From assembly GCA_030673645.1 (NCBI GenBank), contig DAOVIO010000108.1:1-13808 (forward strand): 13,808 nucleotides of DNA, in the 5' to 3' direction. The notes under the pieces are model-generated. The model saw only the letters and a program-made list of their open reading frames with translations, was not told where the DNA came from and did not search any database. Both the position numbers and the translations under genes were made by a program. This DNA comes from JAGLSB01 sp023135955. GTDB taxonomy: Bacteria; Bacteroidota; Bacteroidia; Bacteroidales; GCA-2748055. Positions 1-7,370 of the stretch are shown here, piece by piece (the first letter of the stretch is position 1; each line of letters opens with the position of its first letter).

Positions 1-1
1 G

Positions 2-85
2 AAAAGACATATTAAACGAAAAGCAGATATCGATTGGAATTACAATAAACAAAAATTGGAACAATCAAAGAAATTAACTTCGTAA
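2..85 (+). CDS. C-terminal end of an unidentified protein (5' end outside window)
   Basis: An open frame enters from the left edge and ends at a TAA at 83-85, giving 27 residues that are lysine-rich and end in KKLTS. The segment contains DIDWNYNKQKL and looks like the charged cytoplasmic tail of a larger protein, but it is too short to assign to a family. It reads in the same direction as the polysaccharide genes downstream, so an upstream gene of the same locus is the simplest explanation. It is also in frame with the decayed acyltransferase that follows, so it could instead be the first part of that pseudogene. I cannot decide between these from the sequence alone. Confidence 0.35.
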   Translation, partial: KRHIKRKADIDWNYNKQKLEQSKKLTS

Positions 86-387
86 AGTAGAATTAGTGAA
101 CATTATGTAATTATATGGAAAAGTACCATGTTTGGATTTTGGGTCATTGGTGTTGTAATTGATGACACTATCAATCTCGGAGTGGGTTTGAACGAGGTAA
201 GGGTTATCAATTGAAGGTTATTTAAAATCTAAAATAATCCAGAATTTAGAAAAATGTAAATTGATACCGGAGCTAAGGAAGTTTGAGATTTAGAGGTTGG
301 AATTGATGTAGTTTTTGGTGCGAATACAGTTGTGATGAAGATGTTCTGAACAACAATATAGTTGCAAGGATCCCTATAAAACAATAA
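86..387 (+). pseudogene. Decayed hexapeptide-repeat acyltransferase (serine acetyltransferase/CysE-like)
   Basis: Frame 2 carries recognisable pieces of a left-handed beta-helix acyltransferase. At about 149-178 it reads GVVIDDTINLG, resembling the GIVI..xxxIG start of the helix. At about 263-340 it reads DTGAKEV, a stop, DLEVG, then VVFGANTVVMK, matching the family pattern GAGAKVxGDIEVGDNVVIGANSVVxK. After a one-base shift near 340 it continues DVLNNNIVARIPIK, matching the C-terminal KDVPDNSIVAGIPAK signature. In-frame stops at 212, 257 and 284 plus the frameshift rule out a working protein. Such enzymes O- or N-acetylate sugars in polysaccharide loci, so this is probably a lost sugar-modification step. 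The start is uncertain, and divergence across 200-260 leaves the middle barely recognisable. The remaining 388-469 shows nothing I can identify. Confidence 0.6.
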
Positions 388-469
388 CAGGCATTAAGAT
401 GAGTGATCTTAGATAAAAGTAACATTTAATACAATGAAATATTAATAAGTTCAGAAGACTTCATAATTT

Positions 470-1546
470 ATGGAAAATACCAAACTAATTATCTACGGTC
501 CAAATCCAAAATCATCTTTTAGAACAGGAGGAGTCGCTAAATGGATGGGGTATTTAATGAAGATTGCTCCCAAGATAGATTTTTCAGTTAAGTTTTTGTT
601 TAGCGATTTAATTGGCTTGTCATTTTTGCCTAGACCTATTCAGCAAATTGCTGCCATTTTCCTGTCAGCAATTAGATTATTCTTTATTTCAAAAGAGTCA
701 AAGACATTTCTTCACATAAATACATCATTATATCCCAAGGCAATTTATCGAGATTTCCTTGTGCTACTAATAGGAAAATGCAGGAAGTTTACCATTCTTT
801 TGCAAATTCATGGAGGACGAGTTACTAATTTTAAGAACAAATATGTTAGTAGAGCTTTGTTAAAGTATGCTTTGTCAAAATCTGACCAAGTTGGTGTTTT
901 TCCTGGCCCACAATATATGGAGCTTTCAAAACTTGGGTTTGATAAAAAATTGAGCAAAATGAACAACGTTATTGAAAGGACAGAGATTGAAGTTGATCAG
1001 AGAAAAAAAGTACATTTTTTATTCTTAGGAAGACTAACAGTTGAAAAAGGAAGTTTATTGCTATTAGAGAATTATTTAAAACTTTGTAACGAAGGCTTTG
1101 ATATAAATTTATCTATTGCAGGAGATGGTGAATTACTTAGTGGCTTGCGAGAAAAAGCAATTTCTTCTAATTATTCCCATAAAATTAACATTCCTGGCTT
1201 TTTATCAGGGGAAAATCTTAACAAGATTTTACAAGAAACAAATGTATTTGTTTTACCTAGCTATCATCAAGAAGGATTCCCATTATCATTTCTGGAGTGT
1301 GCAGAAAAAGGGATGGTTTGCTTAGTGACTATTGATAGTGCTATTCCAGAAGTATTTGAGGAAAACAAGGAGTTTATATCCCTAAATCTTAAGTATTCAG
1401 ATGACCTTTACAATAAAATGAAGGCAATAATAATTGATGAGAACAAGCGTATGTCTATGTCTAGATTGGTACAGGAGCGAGTAAGAAATGAGTTCACAAT
1501 TGAGAATGCAGTAGAGCAATTTAACGAGATATACTCAAAATTCTAA
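470..1546 (+). CDS. Glycosyltransferase family 4 (GT-B fold)
   Basis: Predicted retaining glycosyltransferase that adds one sugar of the repeat unit to the lipid-linked acceptor at the cytoplasmic face. The 358 residues fit the GT4 length. The C-terminal nucleotide-sugar-binding half is clear: FLGRLTVEKG at 185-194, SIAGDGE at 215-221, and PSYHQEGFPLSFLE at 263-276, which contains the E-x7-E donor-site motif (E268 and E276). The N-terminal acceptor half has RTGGVAKWM near 18-26 and IHGG at 113-116. ATG 470 is the first start after the decayed acyltransferase and puts the Rossmann beta strand (KLIIYGPN) at the extreme N-terminus, as usual; no Shine-Dalgarno is seen. The sulfotransferase follows after 21 bp, so the two are probably co-transcribed. 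Donor and linkage cannot be read from sequence. Confidence 0.9.
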   Translation: MENTKLIIYGPNPKSSFRTGGVAKWMGYLMKIAPKIDFSVKFLFSDLIGLSFLPRPIQQIAAIFLSAIRLFFISKESKTFLHINTSLYPKAIYRDFLVLLIGKCRKFTILLQIHGGRVTNFKNKYVSRALLKYALSKSDQVGVFPGPQYMELSKLGFDKKLSKMNNVIERTEIEVDQRKKVHFLFLGRLTVEKGSLLLLENYLKLCNEGFDINLSIAGDGELLSGLREKAISSNYSHKINIPGFLSGENLNKILQETNVFVLPSYHQEGFPLSFLECAEKGMVCLVTIDSAIPEVFEENKEFISLNLKYSDDLYNKMKAIIIDENKRMSMSRLVQERVRNEFTIENAVEQFNEIYSKF

Positions 1547-1567
1547 TGGATGACAGTTAGATAATTT

Positions 1568-2509
1568 ATGACAAAATTCATTTTTATAGTTGGTGTAGGT
1601 AGATCTGGAACTAGCCTTTTACAGAGCATGTTAAATGCTCACTCCAGAATAGCTTTTCTTCCAGAAACACAGTTTTTGAGAAAATATATTTTACCAAGTA
1701 GTCAAAAATCATTTTTAAAAAAAAAGGGAACTCAAAACTTTTTTAATGTACTCAAGGATGATGAAAAATTCTCCAGGCTTGATTTAGACATTGATAAATT
1801 AAAAGATAATTATAATTTGGATTATGAAGAATTTACTGTTAATTCTTTCTATAAATATTTGGCTAAAACTTATCTTAAAAAAAAGAAGAAGCAAATAATT
1901 GGAGATAAAGATCCTAGAAATTTAGAAAATGTCAGAAAGCTTAATATTTTATTCCCGGAATCATTCTTTATTCATTTGATACGTGATCCAAGAGATATTG
2001 TATTATCAAAGACAAAAGCTAATTGGTCTAAGAACAGACCATTCTGGGTACATGCATTTATTAGCAACACTCAGTATAATATAGGTGTTAGACAGATTAG
2101 GAATCAATTAGTTAATAAGAGCATAGAAGTTAAATATGAAGAACTTATTGAACATCCAAAAAGAAAATTAAGTGAAATTTGCATGCAAATTGGGGTTGAA
2201 TTTGATGATGAAATGTTGAATTTTGGTAAATCTGCTAAAGAGCTTGTGAGTGAATCAGAAATGCAATGGAAAAAAGAGACTTTGGGGCCAATATTGAAAA
2301 CCAATAAATTTAAGTGGCAAAATGAGCTATCAATTTTCCACGTGGAATTAATAAATTCAATTTGCTATAGATTCATTAAAGATAATAAGTATGAAATGGG
2401 TAAACACAACTTATATAGAGTTTTATTTACTGTTTTTCCTATCTTCAGAATTACTGCTGTATTATTTACTCAGTTTTATAAATTATTTAATTTCTTCAAT
2501 AAGAAATGA
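1568..2509 (+). CDS. PAPS-dependent sulfotransferase
   Basis: Predicted carbohydrate sulfotransferase that moves sulfate from 3'-phosphoadenylyl sulfate to a sugar hydroxyl. The 5'-phosphosulfate loop is VGVGRSGTSLLQ at 8-19. The 3'-phosphate site is IRDPRDIVLS at 138-147, preceded by GDKDPRN at 112-118. VKYEELIEHP at 188-197 is the usual motif of the Sulfotransfer_1/3 families. The last 30 residues are hydrophobic and aromatic and may lie against the membrane. At 313 residues it is family-typical. Its stop overlaps the next start as ATGA, which indicates translational coupling to the propeller-like protein. Sitting between a glycosyltransferase and a heparinase-like lyase, it probably sulfates the polymer or its lipid-linked precursor. 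No PAPS synthesis genes are in the window. Confidence 0.9.
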   Translation: MTKFIFIVGVGRSGTSLLQSMLNAHSRIAFLPETQFLRKYILPSSQKSFLKKKGTQNFFNVLKDDEKFSRLDLDIDKLKDNYNLDYEEFTVNSFYKYLAKTYLKKKKKQIIGDKDPRNLENVRKLNILFPESFFIHLIRDPRDIVLSKTKANWSKNRPFWVHAFISNTQYNIGVRQIRNQLVNKSIEVKYEELIEHPKRKLSEICMQIGVEFDDEMLNFGKSAKELVSESEMQWKKETLGPILKTNKFKWQNELSIFHVELINSICYRFIKDNKYEMGKHNLYRVLFTVFPIFRITAVLFTQFYKLFNFFNKK

Positions 2510-3564
2510 TTAAAGCAGAGAAGATAGGTAAATTTAGACCTTTATTAAGTGATAAAGAATTTTTTATTGTTTCAATAAGAAATAGTCTTTATAAATTTTT
2601 TTTAACCAATAAAAAGTTTGAAAAGCTAGGGACTTATTATACAGGTTCATTTCTAGATATTATATCGTCTATTCCATTGTTTGTAAGATTATTAAGAGTT
2701 GGATTTCATCAGTTAATAAAGGTTAATAATAAGTTAATTGGAATTGTTAAAGGAGGTATAGTAATTTTTGACCAGGAATCTCATCAGTTCAATATCACAT
2801 ATAAAATAATAAGAGGATCCAGACCCCTTAGGATATGTCAAACGCCTGACGGTGATATGTTTTGGGGAGAATATTTTAATAATCCAGATCGCGATGAAGT
2901 TAATATATATGGCAGTGTTGATGGTTATAATTGGAAAGTTGTATATACATTTAAAGCTGATGAAATTAGACATATACATGGTCTTTTTTATGATCAATAC
3001 AGAGATATTATTTGGGTGTTAACAGGGGATAAAGATCATGAATGTGGATTATGGACGACTAACGATAAATTTGAAAATTTATCGTTAGTATATGGGGGAA
3101 CACAATCAGCTCGTGCAGTAACACTTATACCATTTCGGGATTATATTATTGTACCAACTGATACTCCTTTGGAAAAGAATTATATTCAAAAGATAAATCT
3201 ATCTGGTAAATTTAGCAATGAGAAGTTAGAAGAAGTTTCAGGCAGTGTATTTAATTCTTATTTTGATGGTAATATTGCATTAATTTCGACTATTTATGAG
3301 AAGAGTGAAGTTAACAATAAAAAAGTTGTTGAACTTTGGGGTAGTTATCAAAATAGTCCCTGGAAAATGATTGCTAGCTTTCAGCCTGATTTTTTTTCCA
3401 AGATATCTCTAAGGCTTTTTAGATATCCTGAGGTAAAGTTCCAAGAAGATTCTTTTGATAGGAATTTTGTTCTTTGCTATGGCATTTCAATAAGAGGATT
3501 GAATAATTGTACTTTTAAGTTGAAAAAGGCCGATATTATCGATCAAATATCTAATAATGGTTAA
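2506..3564 (+). CDS. Unrecognised beta-propeller/BNR-like protein of the polysaccharide locus
   Basis: I do not recognise a named family. The 352 residues show repeating beta-rich blocks. RPLRICQTPDGDMFWGEY at 106-123 is followed by IYGSVDGYNWKVVY at 134-147, which resembles an Asp-box (SxDxGxxW) turn. HIHGLFYDQYRDIIWVLTGD at 156-175 and GLWTTND at 181-187 resemble propeller blades of sialidase/BNR proteins. No signal peptide or transmembrane helix is evident, and the first 65 residues are basic and partly hydrophobic. The start overlaps the sulfotransferase stop by 4 bp and the end overlaps the lyase start by 8 bp, so the three genes form a coupled unit. A role in binding or processing the sulfated polymer is a guess from position; catalytic residues of a sialidase or lyase cannot be identified. 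Confidence 0.75.
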   Translation: MIKAEKIGKFRPLLSDKEFFIVSIRNSLYKFFLTNKKFEKLGTYYTGSFLDIISSIPLFVRLLRVGFHQLIKVNNKLIGIVKGGIVIFDQESHQFNITYKIIRGSRPLRICQTPDGDMFWGEYFNNPDRDEVNIYGSVDGYNWKVVYTFKADEIRHIHGLFYDQYRDIIWVLTGDKDHECGLWTTNDKFENLSLVYGGTQSARAVTLIPFRDYIIVPTDTPLEKNYIQKINLSGKFSNEKLEEVSGSVFNSYFDGNIALISTIYEKSEVNNKKVVELWGSYQNSPWKMIASFQPDFFSKISLRLFRYPEVKFQEDSFDRNFVLCYGISIRGLNNCTFKLKKADIIDQISNNG

Positions 3565-4537
3565 TTATATTATAAAATACTTTCATACAATAAAATATCT
3601 TAAAGTTATCCAAATCCGGTATCAGCTTTGGTATCGGACTCGTCGTTTTTGGAGAAAACTCATCTCATTCAAGTACCCGCTCTCCATAAATAAAAAAGGA
3701 GAGAAATTAATATTATCTGATTGGATCAATAAATCTACTTCTTTTGAAGAAAATACATTCACATTTCTAAATCAATCAAAAACCTTCCCTGACAACGAAA
3801 TAGAATGGGACTTTTCAAGTTTTGGGAAGCTTTGGACTTATAATCTGAATTATTTTGATTTTCTTCTACAACCAAAAATGAATTTTGAAATAGGACTCAA
3901 ATTAATCAGGGATTTCATTTTAAAACTAAATAACAATTCAACCGCCCTTGAACCCTACCCCATTGCCCTCCGCGGCATCAACTGGATAAAATTTATATCT
4001 AAATACGAATCTGAAATTTCTGAACATTGTAAACTAAAAACTGTAAACTTTTCACTTTACGCCCAATACCAAATCCTCCTCGACAACATCGAATACCATC
4101 TCCTCGGTAATCACCTGCTCGAAGATGGTTTTAGTCTTCTATTTGGGGCATTTTATTTCAATGACAATAAGTTTTTCCACAAGGCTAACCAAATTATTAT
4201 ATCGGAGCTTAAGGAACAAATACTTGATGATGGGGGACATTTTGAATTAAGTCCCATGTACCACCAAATTATTTTGGACAGGTTGCTTGATTGCATCAAC
4301 CTTGTGCAAAACAATCAAAAATTTGACAATCAGGATAATTTGTTGGCCTTAATGAAAGTCAACGCATATAAGATGCTGGAATGGTTGAACGCTATTACCT
4401 TTTCAAATAATGAGATTCCACTTTTCAACGATTCAGCACCAGGAATAGCCCCTTCAACTGATAAACTAAATAAATATGCGAACAATTTAAACTTTAAACT
4501 TGAAACTTTCGTCATCGGGTTTTCGCCGCTTTTTTAA
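3557..4537 (+). CDS. Heparinase II/III-family polysaccharide lyase, N-terminal part (frameshifted)
   Basis: Catalytic alpha/alpha-toroid half of a heparinase II/III (alginate-lyase superfamily) protein, which cleaves uronic-acid-containing polysaccharides by beta-elimination. Landmarks are WTYNLNYFDFL at 93-103, YPIALRGINWIKF at 134-146, NHLLEDG at 185-191 and the active-site block DGGHFELSPMYH at 225-236. IPLFNDSA at 287-294 ends the toroid. The frame closes at 4535-4537, and the beta-sandwich half continues in the +1 frame from about 4500. Joined, the two parts give about 530 residues, the normal family size. Removing one A from the AAA run at 4503-4505 would restore a continuous frame through SSSGFRRF, which fits the family's SGYxR segment. 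Either the gene is a recent pseudogene or one base is a sequencing error. The start overlaps the upstream stop by 8 bp. Confidence 0.88.
   Translation: MVNYIIKYFHTIKYLKVIQIRYQLWYRTRRFWRKLISFKYPLSINKKGEKLILSDWINKSTSFEENTFTFLNQSKTFPDNEIEWDFSSFGKLWTYNLNYFDFLLQPKMNFEIGLKLIRDFILKLNNNSTALEPYPIALRGINWIKFISKYESEISEHCKLKTVNFSLYAQYQILLDNIEYHLLGNHLLEDGFSLLFGAFYFNDNKFFHKANQIIISELKEQILDDGGHFELSPMYHQIILDRLLDCINLVQNNQKFDNQDNLLALMKVNAYKMLEWLNAITFSNNEIPLFNDSAPGIAPSTDKLNKYANNLNFKLETFVIGFSPLF
4491..4537 (+). other. Frameshift window between the two halves of the lyase gene
   Basis: The downstream frame is closed by a TAA at 4488-4490 and the upstream frame closes at 4535-4537, so the reading-frame change must lie between them. 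The best protein continuity comes from dropping one A in the AAA run at 4503-4505, giving FKLE then LSSSGFRRF. The window also contains CTTTTTTAAC at the upstream stop. A +1 slip there is mechanically possible but would produce a poorer family match. Confidence 0.7.
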
Positions 4538-5150
4538 CTCCTATTATGAATGCCTCATTGATATCGGCCCAATCGGCTGCAATTATCAACCTGGGCATTC
4601 CCATGCTGACACTTTTACTTTTGACCTTCACGCAAAGGGAGTACCATTTATTGTTAATCACGGCATTACTACCTATGAGAAAAACAACCAGCGCCAACTA
4701 GAAAGATCAACTCCTGCGCATAACACAGTATCATTAGATCAAAATAATTCATCAATTGTTTGGGGTGGATTTAGAGTAGCACAACGTGCGAATGTTGAGG
4801 TGAAGTTGGCTATAGAAAACCAGATTATAGCTCAGCATGATGGTTACAAAAGATTTGGTATAATACATCAAAGAAACTGGACTTTTGAACCCGATTACAT
4901 CAATATTGAAGATGAAATTATTGGATACAACGAAGTAGGTATTGCTCACTTCTGGCTTGCTAGAGATCTGATTCCTGTAAAAGATAATAATAGAATTATT
5001 ACAAATATTGGCTACTTTCATTTTGAAGGCTCAAAAAGCATGGACATCATCAATAAAGAGGTTCCATATGGATTTAACAAATTCACGAAATGTTATAAAC
5101 TTGAAATAAAGTTTCAGAACAAATTAACCTCAAAGATCTACATCAATTAA
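4500..5150 (+). CDS. Heparinase II/III-family polysaccharide lyase, C-terminal part (after frameshift)
   Basis: C-terminal beta-sandwich domain (Hepar_II_III type) of the same lyase, in the +1 frame. Key motifs are CLIDIGPIG near 18-26, the conserved GHSHADTFTF at 32-41 (metal-site and domain-interface histidines), GITTYEKN near 55-62, ERSTPAHNTV at 68-77, and VWGGFRVAQRA near 87-97. The apparent start at 4500 is a TTG with no ribosome-binding site, lying inside the frame that the upstream part should share, so it is not a genuine start. Real homology probably begins around 4503-4510. The stop TAA overlaps the ATG of the next glycosyltransferase as TAATG, showing that the gene was built as one operon member. 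On its own this fragment lacks the catalytic toroid and should be inactive. Confidence 0.85.
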   Translation: MKLSSSGFRRFFNSYYECLIDIGPIGCNYQPGHSHADTFTFDLHAKGVPFIVNHGITTYEKNNQRQLERSTPAHNTVSLDQNNSSIVWGGFRVAQRANVEVKLAIENQIIAQHDGYKRFGIIHQRNWTFEPDYINIEDEIIGYNEVGIAHFWLARDLIPVKDNNRIITNIGYFHFEGSKSMDIINKEVPYGFNKFTKCYKLEIKFQNKLTSKIYIN

Positions 5151-6319
5151 TGAAAATTATATTCTTAACATTCTATTTTGAACCAGACCTTTGTGCTGGC
5201 TCTTTTAGAAACACACCTTTAGCTAAAGAAATTGCAAAACAAATTGATAGCAAGTCTGAGGTACATGTTATCACCACTCATCCAAACAGATATTATAGCT
5301 TCAAGACGGAGGCGCTATCGTATGAAAATAGTGGCTCACTGCATATTCATAGAATAAAAATCCCAACCCATAAAAGTGGGCTTATAGATCAGGCTAAATC
5401 ATTTACTAAATTCTTCTTTGCAGCATTAAAAATAACAAGAAACATAGAGTATGATCTTGTTTATGCATCCTCATCAAGATTATTTACTGCTTTTCTTGGT
5501 CGAGTAATATCAATTCAAAAAAAAGCTCCACTATATTTAGACATTAGAGATATTTTTGTCGACACAATAAATAATATCTTTCAGCATAAAATAATACGAG
5601 TATTTCTTTTAACATTTCTAAGGGTAGTTGAAAACTTTACATTCTCAAATGCGAAACATCTAAATCTTATTTCAGAAGGCTTTATTCCATATTTTAAAAA
5701 ATATACGCGCCCTTATTATTCTTACTTTCCTAATGGAATAGATCCGATTTTCACATCAATAAAAATTCATAATCCACAAAAATCAAACTTTAAAATTATT
5801 ACTTATGCAGGGAACATTGGCGAAGGTCAAGGGTTGCACAAAATAATACCAGATTTAGCGAAAAAACTAAAAAATAATTATCGGTTTATTATTATAGGAG
5901 ATGGCGGCGGTATTGACAAATTAAGATCAGTACTTAAAGAGAATAGATTAGAAAGTATTGTTGAATTAAGACCTCCTGTCCCTCGAAATATACTAGTTGA
6001 AGTTTACCAAAATTCACATTTTTTATTTTTACATCTTAACAATCTTAAAGCTTTTGAAAAAGTATTGCCTTCAAAACTTTTTGAATATAGTGCCTTCGAC
6101 AAACCAATTCTAGCAGGAGTAAAAGGATTTGCCCAAGATTTTATTGAAAATAATGTTTCAAATTCAATAGTATTTTCACCCACAAAAGCTAATGAGCTAG
6201 TGGATAAATTAAATAAATACGAATACAAGAATGTTGACAGAAGTGAATTTGTGGAGAAATTTAAGAGAGAGAATATTAATATAGATATGGTAAAAACAAT
6301 AGTTTCATATGCAAAATAA
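5150..6319 (+). CDS. WbuB-like GT4 glycosyltransferase
   Basis: Predicted cytoplasmic glycosyltransferase of the GT4 branch that includes WbuB, the putative L-FucNAc transferase of E. coli O26. The N-terminus MKIIFLTFYFEPDLCAGSFR at 1-20 is the branch's typical opening. DIRDIF at 131-136 and YFPNGID at 192-198 lie around the domain linker. The donor half has ITYAGNIGEGQGLHKIIPD at 217-235, IIGDGGG at 248-254 and VLPSKLFEYSAFDKPILAG at 305-323. It is full length at 389 residues. The start overlaps the lyase stop by one base (TAATG) and the end overlaps the reductase by 11 bp, so it belongs to a tightly coupled unit. A heparinase-like gene next to a WbuB-like gene is, to my knowledge, a recurrent arrangement in amino-deoxysugar loci. 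The exact sugar transferred is inferred. Confidence 0.87.
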   Translation: MKIIFLTFYFEPDLCAGSFRNTPLAKEIAKQIDSKSEVHVITTHPNRYYSFKTEALSYENSGSLHIHRIKIPTHKSGLIDQAKSFTKFFFAALKITRNIEYDLVYASSSRLFTAFLGRVISIQKKAPLYLDIRDIFVDTINNIFQHKIIRVFLLTFLRVVENFTFSNAKHLNLISEGFIPYFKKYTRPYYSYFPNGIDPIFTSIKIHNPQKSNFKIITYAGNIGEGQGLHKIIPDLAKKLKNNYRFIIIGDGGGIDKLRSVLKENRLESIVELRPPVPRNILVEVYQNSHFLFLHLNNLKAFEKVLPSKLFEYSAFDKPILAGVKGFAQDFIENNVSNSIVFSPTKANELVDKLNKYEYKNVDRSEFVEKFKRENINIDMVKTIVSYAK

Positions 6320-7250
6320 ATGTCGAATTTTAATAACTGGTATAACTGGATTTATTGGTAAAAACTTTGTCCATCATTTTAAGAACAATTCCAATTTTGA
6401 AATCTTTGGTTTAGATATAGTTGACAGAAACTTAACTGGTGTTATTAAAACTTACTTTTGGGACGAATTTACGCAAATATCGAATATAGATATAATAATA
6501 CACTTAGCAGGAAAATCACACGACACAAAAAGTACAACCGAAGAAAAAGCATATTTTGATATTAATGTTGGCTTTACGCAGACCATTTTCAAATATTTTT
6601 TAATTTCCAACGCAAAGAAATTCATCTTTTTCAGCTCTGTAAAAGCAGTTGCTGATAATGTGTCTGGCGAATACCTTACAGAAGAGACTATTCCTAATCC
6701 AAAAACTCCTTATGGCAAATCAAAACTGGAAGCAGAAACATATATTTTAAATCAAGCATTGCCTGCCTATAAAAAAGTTTTTATCCTTCGCCCCTCCATG
6801 ATTCATGGCCCGGGTAACAAAGGAAATCTCAACCTTTTGTACAGATTATCACAAAAAGGATTCCCTTGGCCACTGGGAGCTTTCGAAAACAGAAGATCAT
6901 TTACTTCTGTAGATAACCTGATTTTCATAATTAAGCAATTGATTGAAAAGGATATTAAGCAAGGAATTTATCAAATTGCCGATGATGAAGCATTGTCAAC
7001 AAATGAATTAATCAGTTTAATAGCATCAGCACAAAACCGGAATCCTAAAATATGGAACATCCCTGGTAAATTAATAAATATAACGGCAAAACTTGGTGAT
7101 TATCTGCATCTACCCTTAAATAGCGAACGTTTAAAGAAATTAACGGAATCTTATGTTGTATCGAACGAAAAGATAAAAAAGGCCTTAGGAATTGAAAAAA
7201 TGCCAACCAGTGCTGTAGAAGGAATGAAAAAAACGCTTTCATCGTTTTAA
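6309..7250 (+). CDS. NAD(P)-dependent nucleotide-sugar 4-reductase/epimerase (WbpV-like SDR)
   Basis: Extended short-chain dehydrogenase predicted to reduce the 4-keto group of UDP-4-keto-6-deoxy-HexNAc, giving UDP-QuiNAc or UDP-FucNAc. The coenzyme loop is GITGFIG at 11-17, FFSSVKA at 107-113 carries the catalytic serine region, and YGKSK at 135-139 is the YxxxK pair. RPSMIHGPGNKGNL at 161-174 and PLGAFENRRSFTSVDNL at about 188-204 resemble WbpV/UDP-glucose 4-epimerase relatives. At 313 residues it is full length. The start lies 11 bp inside the upstream glycosyltransferase. Next comes a 120-bp gap and then the dehydratase that would make its substrate. Epimerase activity (GalE-like) cannot be excluded from sequence alone. 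Confidence 0.85.
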   Translation: MQNKCRILITGITGFIGKNFVHHFKNNSNFEIFGLDIVDRNLTGVIKTYFWDEFTQISNIDIIIHLAGKSHDTKSTTEEKAYFDINVGFTQTIFKYFLISNAKKFIFFSSVKAVADNVSGEYLTEETIPNPKTPYGKSKLEAETYILNQALPAYKKVFILRPSMIHGPGNKGNLNLLYRLSQKGFPWPLGAFENRRSFTSVDNLIFIIKQLIEKDIKQGIYQIADDEALSTNELISLIASAQNRNPKIWNIPGKLINITAKLGDYLHLPLNSERLKKLTESYVVSNEKIKKALGIEKMPTSAVEGMKKTLSSF

Positions 7251-7370
7251 TTTTTTCCTCTATTCATTAATCGAAGCTGCATCATTGGAAAGTATACTGA
7301 GGAATGAGGTCGATCGAAGCAAACTGACCGCATACGAACTGTCACTACAAAAAATCGAAAAGAAAAAAAT

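Noticed and set aside
4523..4538. Programmed +1 frameshift at CTT TTT TAA C, similar in layout to the prfB site
   Set aside because: A slip here would give TFVIGFSPLFNSYY, whereas the other frame upstream already encodes SSSGFRRF, a better family match. The frame change is therefore upstream, and no Shine-Dalgarno-like stimulator is seen.
7230..7256. Possible intrinsic terminator after the 4-reductase gene (AAAACG/CGTTTT stem, then AATTTTTT)
   Set aside because: The stem has only 6 pairs, four of them A-T, with a 7-base loop overlapping the stop codon. It is too weak to support, and the next gene is functionally continuous.
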